Source: Mycobacterium haemophilum DSM 44634 | Lineage (GTDB): Bacteria; Actinomycetota; Actinomycetes; Mycobacteriales; Mycobacteriaceae | NCBI RefSeq assembly: GCF_000340435.2 | Contig: NZ_CP011883.2 | Location: forward strand, 2,278,687-2,342,686 | Length of the DNA: 64,000 bases | Direction: 5' to 3' | In this document: one piece after another, positions 47,791 through 57,800 of the stretch | Position numbering within the stretch: the stretch's first letter is position 1 | Layout: each line of letters starts with the position of its first letter | Program-made: the position numbers and the translations under genes | The notes under the pieces: model-generated | What the model was told of the DNA's origin: nothing | Databases searched by the model: none | Seen by the model: only the letters and a program-made list of their open reading frames with translations

Positions 47791-48957
47791 TCAAGCGAGA
47801 GCGTCGGTGATCCCTGTCCAGGCGGGCTTCCGGGCATAAGTGGTTGTGGTGGGGGTAGCAGCTCCGTATCCGGAGAAGGTGTCGGGGTAGTCTGTGATCC
47901 AGGACCGTTTGTCGGTGAATCCCCATAGCGTGATGCCGGTACAGTGAGATTGGTTGAGGCACAGTTGCGTCATGGTCTTGTAGACCTGGCGTTGACGGTC
48001 CAGGTCGGCTGGGTCGGCTACGCCGTTAGCCACCGGAATGCGCACGTCCAATTCGGTGAACCGGATCTGTAATCCCAGATCGGCGAAGCGTTGCAAGTTG
48101 GAGGCCATGTCGGAGGTCGAGGGCTGTTGGTCTTTGCCACCGAGCATGTGGCCTTGGAATCCAATGCCATCGATGAGAGATTTTGTGACCGCCACACCAT
48201 CGATGAGGACACTGATCTTGGTGTCGTGCAGGCGTTTGACGAGGTCGTAGACGGCGTTGGATTTGTCGCTGTGCGTTTCGGCGCTGTGTTCGTTATAGAA
48301 CAGCAGGCCTTTCGGGTCCGCCAGACGCGCGGCACGGAACGCGTCGAAAATGTATTGGTCGCTGTGGGTGGTGTCCCACCACACGGTGGGTTGCAGTTGG
48401 CCCAGCTGATCGAAAGCTTCGTTAACGACGGTGACGGTGCTGGCTTTGCCGGCATAGCGGTTCATGATCGTGGTGACCGTATCGATCATCAGCTGGTGGC
48501 GTTGGTCCGATGGCAGCCCTTTGATGGATTGAGGCACAATCTGCCACTGGGGCTGATCGAGGGGATCCCATATCAGGGCGTGAATCTGGAAATCTCGATG
48601 AGTGTCTGCGGCGACAGCGGCCACCGAGTCTGCCTCGTGGAAGTCGAACACTCCTGGGGCCGGCTCGATGGTGTTCATCATGGTGCCGATTTCGGTTGTC
48701 AGTGAACCGAACTCGGTGGTAGCCACCTCGCGATAGCACGGATCTCCCGCTGCGAAGGTGCTGCGATAGGCGGTACCGAACACTTTCCCACGAGCCGCAG
48801 CCAGTTCGGCAAGCGATGGATCAACAATGCCGCACTGCCCGGTCCGGGGCCCTACCACAGACGTTGGACTTCCCGACGGTCTGGACTCACAGCCTGATAC
48901 CGCCAATGACGCCACCAGCACCATGGCGCCCATGAATCTTTCAGCCGGCGTCAACAC
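47791..48957 (-). CDS. GH10 family endo-beta-1,4-glycanase (xylanase-like) lipoprotein
   Basis: About 388 residues. The signal peptide VLVASLAVSGCESRPSG has a lipobox with Cys, followed by a GH10 TIM barrel: VFGTAYRSTF, FDFHEADSVAAVAADTHRDFQIHALIWDP, the acid/base Glu in VTVVNEAFDQ, DGIGFQGHM, and the nucleophile Glu in IRFTELDVRI. It would cleave beta-1,4-xylan or a similar glycan on the outer membrane face. The frame extends upstream to 49266 with an unlike, Arg/Pro-rich segment; GTG 48957 (or ATG 48933) puts the signal peptide at the N-terminus. No counterpart at this place in M. tuberculosis is known to me. Confidence 0.85.
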   Translation of the reverse strand: MLTPAERFMGAMVLVASLAVSGCESRPSGSPTSVVGPRTGQCGIVDPSLAELAAARGKVFGTAYRSTFAAGDPCYREVATTEFGSLTTEIGTMMNTIEPAPGVFDFHEADSVAAVAADTHRDFQIHALIWDPLDQPQWQIVPQSIKGLPSDQRHQLMIDTVTTIMNRYAGKASTVTVVNEAFDQLGQLQPTVWWDTTHSDQYIFDAFRAARLADPKGLLFYNEHSAETHSDKSNAVYDLVKRLHDTKISVLIDGVAVTKSLIDGIGFQGHMLGGKDQQPSTSDMASNLQRFADLGLQIRFTELDVRIPVANGVADPADLDRQRQVYKTMTQLCLNQSHCTGITLWGFTDKRSWITDYPDTFSGYGAATPTTTTYARKPAWTGITDALA

Positions 48958-49064
48958 AAACGCATTCTGCCAGAGTAGCTGTAGGGGGCCGCGCGATCGC
49001 GTCCGCAGCGCAGATCCTCCCCGCCGCAGGCGGTAATGCCGGGGTCTGCCGATATCGTTATGCG

Positions 49065-49883
49065 GTGACAAGTTTGAAGTCGCTGTTGGCGTGTGAGGAC
49101 CTGCTGGTGGCACCCGGTGCCCACGATGGGTTGGCTGCCAGGATTTTTCAGCGGGCCGGTTTTCGCGCGGTGTATATGACCGGCAACGGTGTGTCGGCGT
49201 CATTGCTGGCGGCTCCCGATGTCGGGCTGTTAACGATGACTGAAATGACCGCGCATGCCCGCGCAATGGTACGTGCGGTGCAGGTGCCAGTGATCGCCGA
49301 TGCTGACACCGGCTACGGCAACCGCGACAATGTCGCGCGCACTGTGCGGGAGTATGAAGCCAGTGGCGTGGCCGCGATCCATTTGGAAGATCAGGTCTTC
49401 CCTAAGCGGTGCGGCGCAATGGGTGGTATCGAGTTGATCTCTGCTGAGGATCATGCCGCCAAGATTCGGGCCGCGACCGCTGCGCGTAGTAGTGCGGAGT
49501 TCTTGATAATTGGCCGCACCGATTCCCGGCTGAACAGCGGGTTTGACGAGGCTCTGCGCCGAGCCCGCTGCTACGCCGACGCTGGTGCCGACCTGATTTT
49601 GATCGAGATGCTCCAAACACCGAAAGAGATCGAAACCGCCGTTCAGGTTATTGATGTGCCCATCATGTTTAACGCAGTTGCCAGCAAAACACCTGAGCTA
49701 ACGCCACGCCAGTTCGCTGACCTCGGCGTCAAAGTGTTGGTCTATCCGCTGGCAGCTACCCTCGTCTACGCCGCCACTATGCAGAACTTTGCCCACCACC
49801 TCGTCGAGGGCAACACGCCCGCAACGTTTCAATCCGCTGCCTTGGATCTGACCGAGTACAGCCAGGTCCTCGACACCCCATGA
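49065..49883 (+). CDS. Isocitrate lyase/PEP mutase superfamily enzyme
   Basis: A 272-residue TIM barrel. LLVAPGAHDGLAARIFQRAGF, MTGNGVSASLLAAPDVGL, VIADADTGYGN with the metal-binding Asp pair, HLEDQVFPKRCGAMGG (the family Lys/Arg-Cys-Gly loop) and IGRTDS are conserved. Members include methylisocitrate lyase, oxaloacetate hydrolase and carboxy-PEP mutase; the PKRCGA loop and short length fit oxaloacetate-type or carboxyPEP-mutase-like members better than isocitrate lyase. It starts at a GTG, divergent from the GH10 gene, and has no clear operon partner. The substrate is open. Confidence 0.82.
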   Translation: MTSLKSLLACEDLLVAPGAHDGLAARIFQRAGFRAVYMTGNGVSASLLAAPDVGLLTMTEMTAHARAMVRAVQVPVIADADTGYGNRDNVARTVREYEASGVAAIHLEDQVFPKRCGAMGGIELISAEDHAAKIRAATAARSSAEFLIIGRTDSRLNSGFDEALRRARCYADAGADLILIEMLQTPKEIETAVQVIDVPIMFNAVASKTPELTPRQFADLGVKVLVYPLAATLVYAATMQNFAHHLVEGNTPATFQSAALDLTEYSQVLDTP

Positions 49884-49936
49884 CAGAGTCACCGCATACC
49901 TGGGCGCGCGGGGCGCATCGACGACAAGCGGTCTTG

Positions 49937-51916
49937 TCATCGACGCATGCGGGACAGCTCGCGCAGCATCGCGTTGTATGCATCTAGGTCGTCATCGGCG
50001 TAGCCGCTGTCGGCATGTCGGTCCTCACGGACAGCGACTCGGCGGTCCTGGCGCGCCCACTGGGCCACCAGCGCCACGATGACGATGACGACAGGTAATT
50101 CCGTTGCGCCCCAGGCGATTGCGCCACCCATATGCTGGTCAGCATCAATGCTCGCCAGCCACGGCAGATTGACGGAGCGGTAGAACCCGGCACCAACTGC
50201 CGATGTCATTGTCATCAGCGCGATCCCGAAGAAGGCGTGGAATGGCATCACAGCAAACAACAGGCCAATCCGCGCCGGATAGGGGAGTCGGCGCGGCCCC
50301 GGATCGATACCAATGATTGCCCAGTAGAAGAGATATCCGACCAGCAAGAAGTGAATGGCCATGAACTCGTGGCCCCAGTGATAACGCACCAGGGTATCGA
50401 ACAGCGGTGTGAAGTAAACGATGTACGGCGACCCCACGAACAGGATGAAGGCCGTGATCGGATGGGAAAGGAAGGCCGTCATGGGGGAGTGCATCAGCCA
50501 GGTCAGCCATTCGCGCGGTCCGGGTCGCTGTCCATCACCGGCCGCGGGCAAAGCACGAAGCGCCAAGGTGACCGGTCCGCCCAGAACAAGCAGGACCGGG
50601 ATGAACATATTCAACGTCATATGTTCGGCCATGTGCACGCTGAACATCGCCGAACCGTACGCTCGCACGCCTGAGCCGCTGGTGAATACCAGTGCGACAC
50701 ACCCGGTTAACCACGCCACCAGTCTGCCCACCGGCCAGGTGTTGCCGGCACGCCGCACCCAGACGAAGCCCGCTAGATATCCGATCCCGAGGGCGATGGC
50801 AGCAGCGCCGATGAGGCTGTCGAACCGCCACACGGTGACAAACCTGACAATGTTAGGCGGCTGCGGCAGCTCGTAACCCAGAAAAACGTCCCAGGCCGTG
50901 AACCTGTGGGTGAGGAATCGCGGCGCAGTCTGAACGGCCATCGCCGCTGTCGCTGCCGTGACGGCCGTCATGGCCAGCGCGGTAAGGCGTGTCCGGCGAT
51001 CGGATTCCGGCCGGCCCATGACCAACGCCCAGCCGTCCGACAGGCACACCAGCGTCAGCAAAACTCCGGCCACCAGGCCGAGGCGACCGAAGTCCGAGCT
51101 GATCATCGCCGCGCCCGGGCTAAGCAGATAGACCAGCTCGGCTCCATACGCTAGCGCGAGCACTCCGCACACAACCTGCGCTATCAGCACAGCGCGGCTT
51201 GGCGTCACCCCCGTCATCGCCGCGGTGATCTTGAGCCCGCTCAATGTGGCAACGGCGAGCGCAAAGACAATCACAGCGCTGGTGGCGTAGTCATGATCCG
51301 GTCCCTGCCCCGCGTTACCGGTCACCGCGGTCGCGATGACACCAATCACTGCGGGAATCAACAGCACAAAGTGGCCGGGCCATCGAATGATGACGCGCAG
51401 CGTCAACGCAACGAGCAACGCACAAATCGCCACAACGATCCACGCCCGTGAGGTCTCCGAGGCGGCAACGGCATTGAATAGTGCTGCGCCAGTTCGAAGC
51501 TCAGCCGGCGTCACACCGGAGTCGTTAGCGGCCTGAACCACCACCATCGCCAGGGCAAACACCAGCCAGGCGATGGAAACACGCTCTGCAGCAAGGTGAA
51601 CCCGAAACGCCTGAGCATCGATCAAGCCATCTGGCCGCGGCCAAACCATCATCACGAAGTACACCAATGCCCCAAGACACAGCGCACTCGACAGCGACGC
51701 ACCGAAGTACCCGACGGGTTCGGCAACGCTGACGAAGCTGCCCGGGTCCGGATTGCCGGCAGCGCCGTAGCGGTCAGCTCGCGAGAACAGCCCGTAGATA
51801 GCAACAGCGACCGCGCTACCCAGCAGGCCAGCCACCATTAGTGCGGTCCCCAAGGAGATCGGCCGAGGAGCCGGCACAACCGACGTCGCCGTTCCGGCCG
51901 GCCCGTCAGTCTGCAT
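49937..51916 (-). CDS. CopD/CtaG-like copper membrane protein (Rv0102-like)
   Basis: 659 residues with about 14 membrane helices. The N-terminal half resembles CopD (copper resistance D): helices with AAFNAVAAS-type and [20 protein letters not shown] segments. The C-terminal half is a cytochrome-oxidase-assembly CtaG/caa3_CtaG domain: [45 protein letters not shown] and [12 protein letters not shown] hold the His/Met clusters of copper ligands. It corresponds to Rv0102, which in M. tuberculosis follows nrp directly and is next to ctpB. A role in copper import or delivery to the oxidase is expected. Confidence 0.85.
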   Translation of the reverse strand: MQTDGPAGTATSVVPAPRPISLGTALMVAGLLGSAVAVAIYGLFSRADRYGAAGNPDPGSFVSVAEPVGYFGASLSSALCLGALVYFVMMVWPRPDGLIDAQAFRVHLAAERVSIAWLVFALAMVVVQAANDSGVTPAELRTGAALFNAVAASETSRAWIVVAICALLVALTLRVIIRWPGHFVLLIPAVIGVIATAVTGNAGQGPDHDYATSAVIVFALAVATLSGLKITAAMTGVTPSRAVLIAQVVCGVLALAYGAELVYLLSPGAAMISSDFGRLGLVAGVLLTLVCLSDGWALVMGRPESDRRTRLTALAMTAVTAATAAMAVQTAPRFLTHRFTAWDVFLGYELPQPPNIVRFVTVWRFDSLIGAAAIALGIGYLAGFVWVRRAGNTWPVGRLVAWLTGCVALVFTSGSGVRAYGSAMFSVHMAEHMTLNMFIPVLLVLGGPVTLALRALPAAGDGQRPGPREWLTWLMHSPMTAFLSHPITAFILFVGSPYIVYFTPLFDTLVRYHWGHEFMAIHFLLVGYLFYWAIIGIDPGPRRLPYPARIGLLFAVMPFHAFFGIALMTMTSAVGAGFYRSVNLPWLASIDADQHMGGAIAWGATELPVVIVIVALVAQWARQDRRVAVREDRHADSGYADDDLDAYNAMLRELSRMRR

Positions 51917-52026
51917 TGCTTGAGCTTACGGACGCGCGGCGCAGACCGCATAGGTGGTCGGCACGCGTCGGTTGATTGCACCGACCTAAAGTAGCCGGAT
52001 GCCTTCCCCGAACGGCGACGCCTCGC

Positions 52027-52650
52027 ATGATTGATGCCCTGCTGCTGCGTTGGGTTGTCACCGGGCTGTTCGTGCTGAGCGCTGCCGAATGCGGCTTCAC
52101 GAGTCTGGCCCGCCGCCGACCTTGGACGTCGGTCCTAAGCAACGGGCTGCATTTTGCGATGGCAATCGCGATGGCAGTGATGGCCTGGCCGCGGGGTGCC
52201 CAGCTACCGACGGTGGGCCCCGCAGTGTTCTTCGGGCTAGCTGGAGTGTGGTTTGTGACCCTGGCCACCATTTCGGCCCGACGGGAACGAGTGGTGTATG
52301 TATATCCGGCCGTCATGATGGTGGCGATGGTGTGGATGTACGCTGTCATGGATAGTCACCTGCAGAGTCCTTGCGGCGGCCACCATCACGCATCGCCCCA
52401 TACGTCGATGCCGGGTGTTGATATGGCGACGAAAGTGGTGCAGGCAAGCGGGCCCCCCGCATGGGTCAGCGCCCTCAACTGGTTCTGGTTCGCGTTTTTC
52501 TGGGTCGCGGCGGTCTTCTGGGCGTACCGCTCTTTCACGACGCCGCGAAACGGCGCAGCCCTCAGTCGGCGCTCGTTGCATCGCGCAAGTCAGGCCGTGA
52601 TGTCGACCGGGATGGCTATTACCTTCGGCGCCCTGCTGTTTCACGTCTAG
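52027..52650 (+). CDS. DUF5134-like membrane protein with His/Met-rich loop
   Basis: About 207 residues with five to six hydrophobic helices (WVVTGLFVLSAAECG, HFAMAIAMAVMAWP, AVFFGLAGVWFVTLATI, VYPAVMMVAMVWMYAVMDS, WFWFAFFWVAAVFWAYR). The loop SPCGGHHHASPHTSMPGVDMA is rich in His and Met, as in copper-related DUF5134 proteins that accompany CtaG/CopD genes in mycobacteria. It is divergent from the CopD/CtaG gene, so the pair may share copper control. ATG 52027 is the start. Confidence 0.75.
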   Translation: MIDALLLRWVVTGLFVLSAAECGFTSLARRRPWTSVLSNGLHFAMAIAMAVMAWPRGAQLPTVGPAVFFGLAGVWFVTLATISARRERVVYVYPAVMMVAMVWMYAVMDSHLQSPCGGHHHASPHTSMPGVDMATKVVQASGPPAWVSALNWFWFAFFWVAAVFWAYRSFTTPRNGAALSRRSLHRASQAVMSTGMAITFGALLFHV

Positions 52651-53124
52651 CAGCCGTCGACTCACCGCGCGTATCCAACTAGACCAACGCGAGCAGGGGG
52701 AAAGTCCAAAGAGCTTCCCGCAGCAGCGATTATATTTTCGCTGCGGCGCCCACGCTTAGCGCGCTGAACATGAACCAGGCATGCCCACCCATAGGCGGTG
52801 TCGACCGCTTGTTGGCGACGAGTAGATCCAGCAGTTCGGCGCATTCCGCCCGCCAGCCGTGACCGTGGACCAAGTGGCGACTTCATCGCGCCGCTGGTTG
52901 TAAATCAACGACAGGAATTCAAGTCGCCCACGTCGCCGCGCTCGGTGACGTGAGCAATCATCTTGTCCAGCACCATGTCCGGGACCTCCACCTGGGGCGC
53001 CGACGCCTCTTAGATCTCTTGCCGATGCGGACGGGTAAGCAGGGCAAGACGTTTAGCGATGCCCGCCAGATGTTTGAGGGAGTCACCGCAAACACCGTGG
53101 CGCCCAGGGTGGCCGACCACATTG
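52651..53124. other. Gene-poor spacer before the PPE/nrp operon
   Basis: This 474-base stretch has only short overlapping frames in both directions and no ribosome-binding signal ahead of any. One minus-strand piece (DSLKHLAGIAKRLALLTRP) could be the scrap of a regulator helix but is interrupted by stops on both sides. I support no gene, RNA or repeat here. Confidence 0.6.
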
Positions 53125-54687
53125 TCAGGGACCCACATTCGGCGAGTCGCTGTCCCAGCTGCTGGGCAACATCGGCACGGCAGGGCCGCCGCTCCACTCA
53201 TCGGCGCCCAATGTGATCAACCCTGCCGCCGAGGCAACACCAGCTTTCGCCGCGGCCCCAACAAATCCAAGCGGTCCCGCACCACGGTCGGAAGCACCCA
53301 CCGATTCGGCGTGGGGAACGTCTGGCCCTTCGCCGGCGTCCGGGTCCATAAATTCGTGCCGATGGCTGTGATCTTTGGCCCTCGCCCTCCGGCGCTGACG
53401 GCCCCGCGCACGCTCGCGGGCCGCCGCTGCGGCGGCATCCGGGGCATCAGCGTCGTCTGGCACCGGCTCGGGAGTCTTGAGATGTGTGCGACCCCTCATG
53501 CTGCTAGGCGACGACAATTCCGTGAGTCCCACCGCGTACCAAGAGTCGACCATGCCCGGAGCACCGCCTCCCAGCGCATTGTTGACGGTCGGACCGAAGC
53601 CAATGCCAGGACCACCACCCACCGGTCCCGCGCCGATCGTTGTGGCTCCACTCGGCGCGGCAGGGCCGACCGGCAGCGCGGCGTTACCCACTCCCGCGGG
53701 GATAACTTCCGCCGTACCCGGTGGTGGAGCAGCACCTGCCGGCGCTGACGTCAACGTCGGCACCGTAACGGACAACGGAACCGCAATGCCGGCGGCAACC
53801 GCCACACCCAGCGCCGGCACAGCGGCCAAGGCCGGGGCAACCAACGCGGCGAACGGCATCGCCTGTTGCAGGGCGGACCCAACCATCATCGTCCCATCGA
53901 CGGCGGCACAGACTGGACAATCTGGGGCAGGGGGCAGTCCGAGGATTTGCATCAGTGCAGAGCTGAGCGCGTTGGCAAATGGGGACCTGCCGCGATTCAC
54001 CTCTGACGCCGGCCGTTCCAGGTCGCTTTCCTGAGGCGCATTGGCGCGGGCTCGGCAGTGCGGACATGTGAATTCTTCTTCCTCGTCTTCTCCCTCGGTG
54101 TCTGATTCTGATCTTGAGGAGACGTCGACCGGCTTGGCCTGTGGTCCTGGCGCGACGATCTGCGGAGCGGGCAGAGTCGCGGGCACGGCCAGGAGAGCAG
54201 CCACGGTGACGGCGTGGTACATGGTCATCGCCGCGGCGGCCTGAAGCCACATGGACACATAGCGGGCTTCGGTCGCGGTGATTGGCAGGGTGTTAATGCC
54301 AAAGAAGTTTGTCGCCACCAGTGCCTTGTGAAGAGCGCGATTGGCGCTGAGTTCGGCCAGCGTGGGCATGCTGGCTTCGGCGGCGGTGTAGCCGCTGGCC
54401 GCCTCCTCGTGCAGGGCCGCCGCGGTCTTGCTCTTCGCAGCGCTCTCGAGGAGCCAGGCAAGATAGGGTCCGTGCGCGGCCACATACTGTCCGGCACTAG
54501 GGCCATCCCATGTCCCCGCCTGCACCGCGCCCAACTCCGCAGTGAGCGTATCTGCCGCCGCGACATATTCAGCGCTGAGCGACCACCACGCCGCGGCAGC
54601 CTTCAGCAAAGGGCCCGGCCCCGGGCCATCGTTGAGTAACGCTGACCAGACCTCTGGCGGCACGGCACCCCAGGGCAAAGCAACCAT
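53125..54687 (-). CDS. PPE-PPW family protein with CxxC pairs and basic patch, downstream of nrp
   Basis: 520 residues. Residues 1-165 form a PPE domain (PWGAVPPEVWSALLNDGPGPGPL, ATNFFGINTLPITATEARYVSMWLQ). Then come an acidic tract (193-205), FTCPHC (206-211) and DCPVC (256-260), two CxxC pairs that could bind zinc, an Ala/Pro/Gly-rich stretch, a basic patch ARERARGRQRRRARAK (423-438) with a His run (SHRHEF), and the PPW C-terminus GPLGFVG (471-477) plus PMLPSSW (505-511). The same C-terminal plan is in M. tuberculosis PPE2, whose basic patch is a reported nuclear-localisation signal. It lies 203 bases after nrp on the same strand and is likely exported by a type VII system. Confidence 0.88.
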   Translation of the reverse strand: MVALPWGAVPPEVWSALLNDGPGPGPLLKAAAAWWSLSAEYVAAADTLTAELGAVQAGTWDGPSAGQYVAAHGPYLAWLLESAAKSKTAAALHEEAASGYTAAEASMPTLAELSANRALHKALVATNFFGINTLPITATEARYVSMWLQAAAAMTMYHAVTVAALLAVPATLPAPQIVAPGPQAKPVDVSSRSESDTEGEDEEEEFTCPHCRARANAPQESDLERPASEVNRGRSPFANALSSALMQILGLPPAPDCPVCAAVDGTMMVGSALQQAMPFAALVAPALAAVPALGVAVAAGIAVPLSVTVPTLTSAPAGAAPPPGTAEVIPAGVGNAALPVGPAAPSGATTIGAGPVGGGPGIGFGPTVNNALGGGAPGMVDSWYAVGLTELSSPSSMRGRTHLKTPEPVPDDADAPDAAAAAARERARGRQRRRARAKDHSHRHEFMDPDAGEGPDVPHAESVGASDRGAGPLGFVGAAAKAGVASAAGLITLGADEWSGGPAVPMLPSSWDSDSPNVGP

Positions 54688-54890
54688 AACGAATACCTTC
54701 CCGAGCTACTCGGCAGTGAGCGGCCCTTCCAGTGGTCGGTTCGCGACGGCATTCAGTTCCCGTTCGTCCACGCGGTCGCGCCGTGCGTGTCATGCCGCAG
54801 CCGCGACAAGACCCGACCAACTCACCCCCGCAAGCTGCCAGTTCGGCGAGATAGCCGACGACCGCAGTACTGCTGTAATGCCAGCATGTT

Positions 54891-57800
54891 TCAGTGGCTG
54901 TGAACACCCTGCGATAGCAAGGCCCGAATCGACTGTGGTGGCGTGACAAGCTCGGCGACGGACTCGACGCCGAGGGCCATGGTCGGGTATTGCGCGTAGG
55001 AGCGCATCTCGAACCTCATGCCCAAGGTGACCCATGCATCGATTACCGACCATCTTCGCGGATTTCTCTTCGCCCAGTCGCTTTGATCCAGTCGATACTT
55101 CCACTCCGCGATATCGAGTTCGTCGCTAGCGAATTCGCTAAGAAAGTCCGCGTATACCACCGCCGCACCGTGTACCACGGAAATGCCGCGCCCCAGCTCA
55201 GCCGATCCGGCTAATGCTGGCAACACGCCCAAGACCGCCTTCGCCGCGGCTCGGCCGGTAGTGACCTCTTCCGTCACTGTCACGGAAGGGTAGGCGCGCA
55301 ACGCAATACAGGCATCAACAACCGAGAGCAGAATGTCAGCGGAGTCGCGCAATTGATAGTCCTCGCCAAGTACCCGGGGCAGGCGCACGATGGTGAAATC
55401 GAGTACAGGTGGTGACCCGGCCACTACTAGCTCCGCGAGTGACTTGGATGCCGCATACGGATAAGGCGCGTCACGAGGGTCGGTGACCCGTGGCATAGTG
55501 ACATCCGCATTGACGACGAACGACGACAAATGCACCAACTTGGTATTACGGCTCGCGCATGTCTCGACGATCGTGGAAACCAACTCGATGTTGGCCGACC
55601 GCAATTCACGGTATGGCACCAGCATGTTGGTATTGCCGATACCGTTCACCAGGGTCCCGGCGTCAGTGTCGCGTATCAGCGCCGCCAGCTCTGCTGGGCC
55701 AAACTCAGGAGAGATACGTTCGATCCGTACCCCGTCAACGCCCCCCAGCGCTGCCCATGGATCACCTTCGGGGAGTCTCGCCCTCGTGGCGAAGACCACC
55801 TCGGGACACAACACTCCGGACCGTCTCAGGTCGAGGACCGCTTGGGCAAAGCCGGTGCCCAAAATTCCCGACGCGCCCAGCACGACGATCGCCTGCTCTT
55901 GGCGGCTATTCCGGGGCTGTTTGACGCTGAACTCCGTAGCGTGCCGTTGCCTGCACAGTGACGCAAGATCGCGTTCTATCTCGGCATTGCTGCCGACGTC
56001 CATCCATCCATCGGCTGTCTGCGCGGCGGTCAGGTTGGCGGCGCTATCAGCGCTGACCAGATCCAGAAGCGAGAGGTGTCGACCCAGATGCCTGCGAGTG
56101 TCGGGAAGGATCCTGATGAGATCCACTGAGCCGATCCCTTCGTCGAGCAGCGATGAGTCTGGCCGGATGGCCCTGCCTAGGTGTCGACTCCAGATTTCCG
56201 CAAGACCGGCCGCTCCCTCACCTGACCTGGCATGGTTTTGTACGGCGTCGACAAGCTGCGGCATCGTCAGCAGGTTGTCGCGGTCAATTTTCCCGTTCGG
56301 CTTCCGCGGAATACACGGCACGCCGACAACGAAAAACGAGGACACCCCCAAGCTCGCGAGAATGTGCCTGCTCCGTGCCGCTGCCGCAGCATCGTCGGCG
56401 CCTTCGCGGGTCCGCTGCGTCTCCAACCACACTCCGAGACGACCGTGGTAAAGCTCGACGGCGACATCGGAGACGGCGGGGTCCGCGGACATGCGCCGAA
56501 TGACCTCGGCGGTATCGACACGCCTGCCGGAGATCTTGACGATGGCGTCTTTGCGTCCCGAGAACACCGGAAAACCATCGTCATCGAGGATCACACGGTC
56601 AGCAGTAGCAAACGCGCGACGGCGCGAACCGTCAGTGGTGGTCACCGTGCCGAAGCTGCGGCTATCCATCCCCAGATAGCCAGCAGAGACCAAATCACCA
56701 ACGACGACTACCTCACCGAAGGCGATGAACACTGTGTTGGGCACCATCGGCCGGCCCAGCCTGAGCCGAGCGTCACCCGCGACGGTCATCGGAGCGCAGA
56801 CGATTGGCAAATACGCGGCGACGACCGTAGCCTCTGTCGGTCCATAGGTCGATACAAGCGAAATCCCTTGTGAAGCATCAGAATCGATCCATTTGTCGAC
56901 CGCACTTGGACGGACGGCTTCACCACCGATGACGATCTGCCGAAGGCAAGAGCGGCGGATCGCGTCAATCGCATCGTCATCGTCGCACAACAAATGCCAT
57001 ACGGCAGTCGGCAGATCGACGACTGTTGCCCGCTGGGCGACGAGATCTCGTGCGAGCCCGGCTAGATCGCCCGTTCTCATGGCGGTGGATCGAACCAGCT
57101 CCGACCCACAGATCGCGCCACCAAAGATCTCCTCGACGCTGATGTCCGATGTCAATGGCGCGCACTGCAGGATGGTGTCGCGTGGTCCCCACCCATAGGC
57201 GTTCCTCACCGCGTCACAAAAAAGCGCAAGCGACCCGTGTGAAACTCGGACGAGCTTGGGCTGCCCGGTTGAACCCGAGGTCGGCATGATGTACGCGGTC
57301 TTAGCGGCGAGCGAAATATCTTGTGCTGCCTGCTCAATACGCTTGTCAGCAAGCTTGCGTTGCTCGTCATCCAGAACCACCGCGAGCCGGACAGCAGCCA
57401 CGTCGACCACGTAGGCCGAGACACCATCACCATGATCGGCAATTGCCTTCGCCCGCAAGGGAACCTCGTCGACGGTGTCGCAGACACTGTAGCCGCAGCC
57501 CGCAAGATGGCACGCGATCAAGAGATCGATGGTCTTGTCCGTGTTGTCGTCGGTGAACACCAGGACGCCACCTGGCGCGACGCCGTCCCGCACCAACCAG
57601 GCGACCCATGGGTGGACGTAGCGACGCCGGTCAACAGCATGGTGGACGCTTCCTGCGGGGTCTAGAAACCACGCCGGCGCCAGCGGCCGCGCTGTCTGGG
57701 CGGCCTCATCGCCGAGGCAGCAGGCACCGTCCGAGCTGAGCCCAAACCACTCGTTGACAATCATTGCGATCGGCTGATCCCACGCCGCCGCCATCGATTC

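Noticed and set aside
49065..49883. Isocitrate lyase proper
   Set aside because: Too short and the KKCGH signature is PKRCGA; a PEP-mutase-family enzyme fits better.
55483..56451. A 322-residue plus-strand frame
   Set aside because: It is the shadow of the carrier and reductase domains of nrp.
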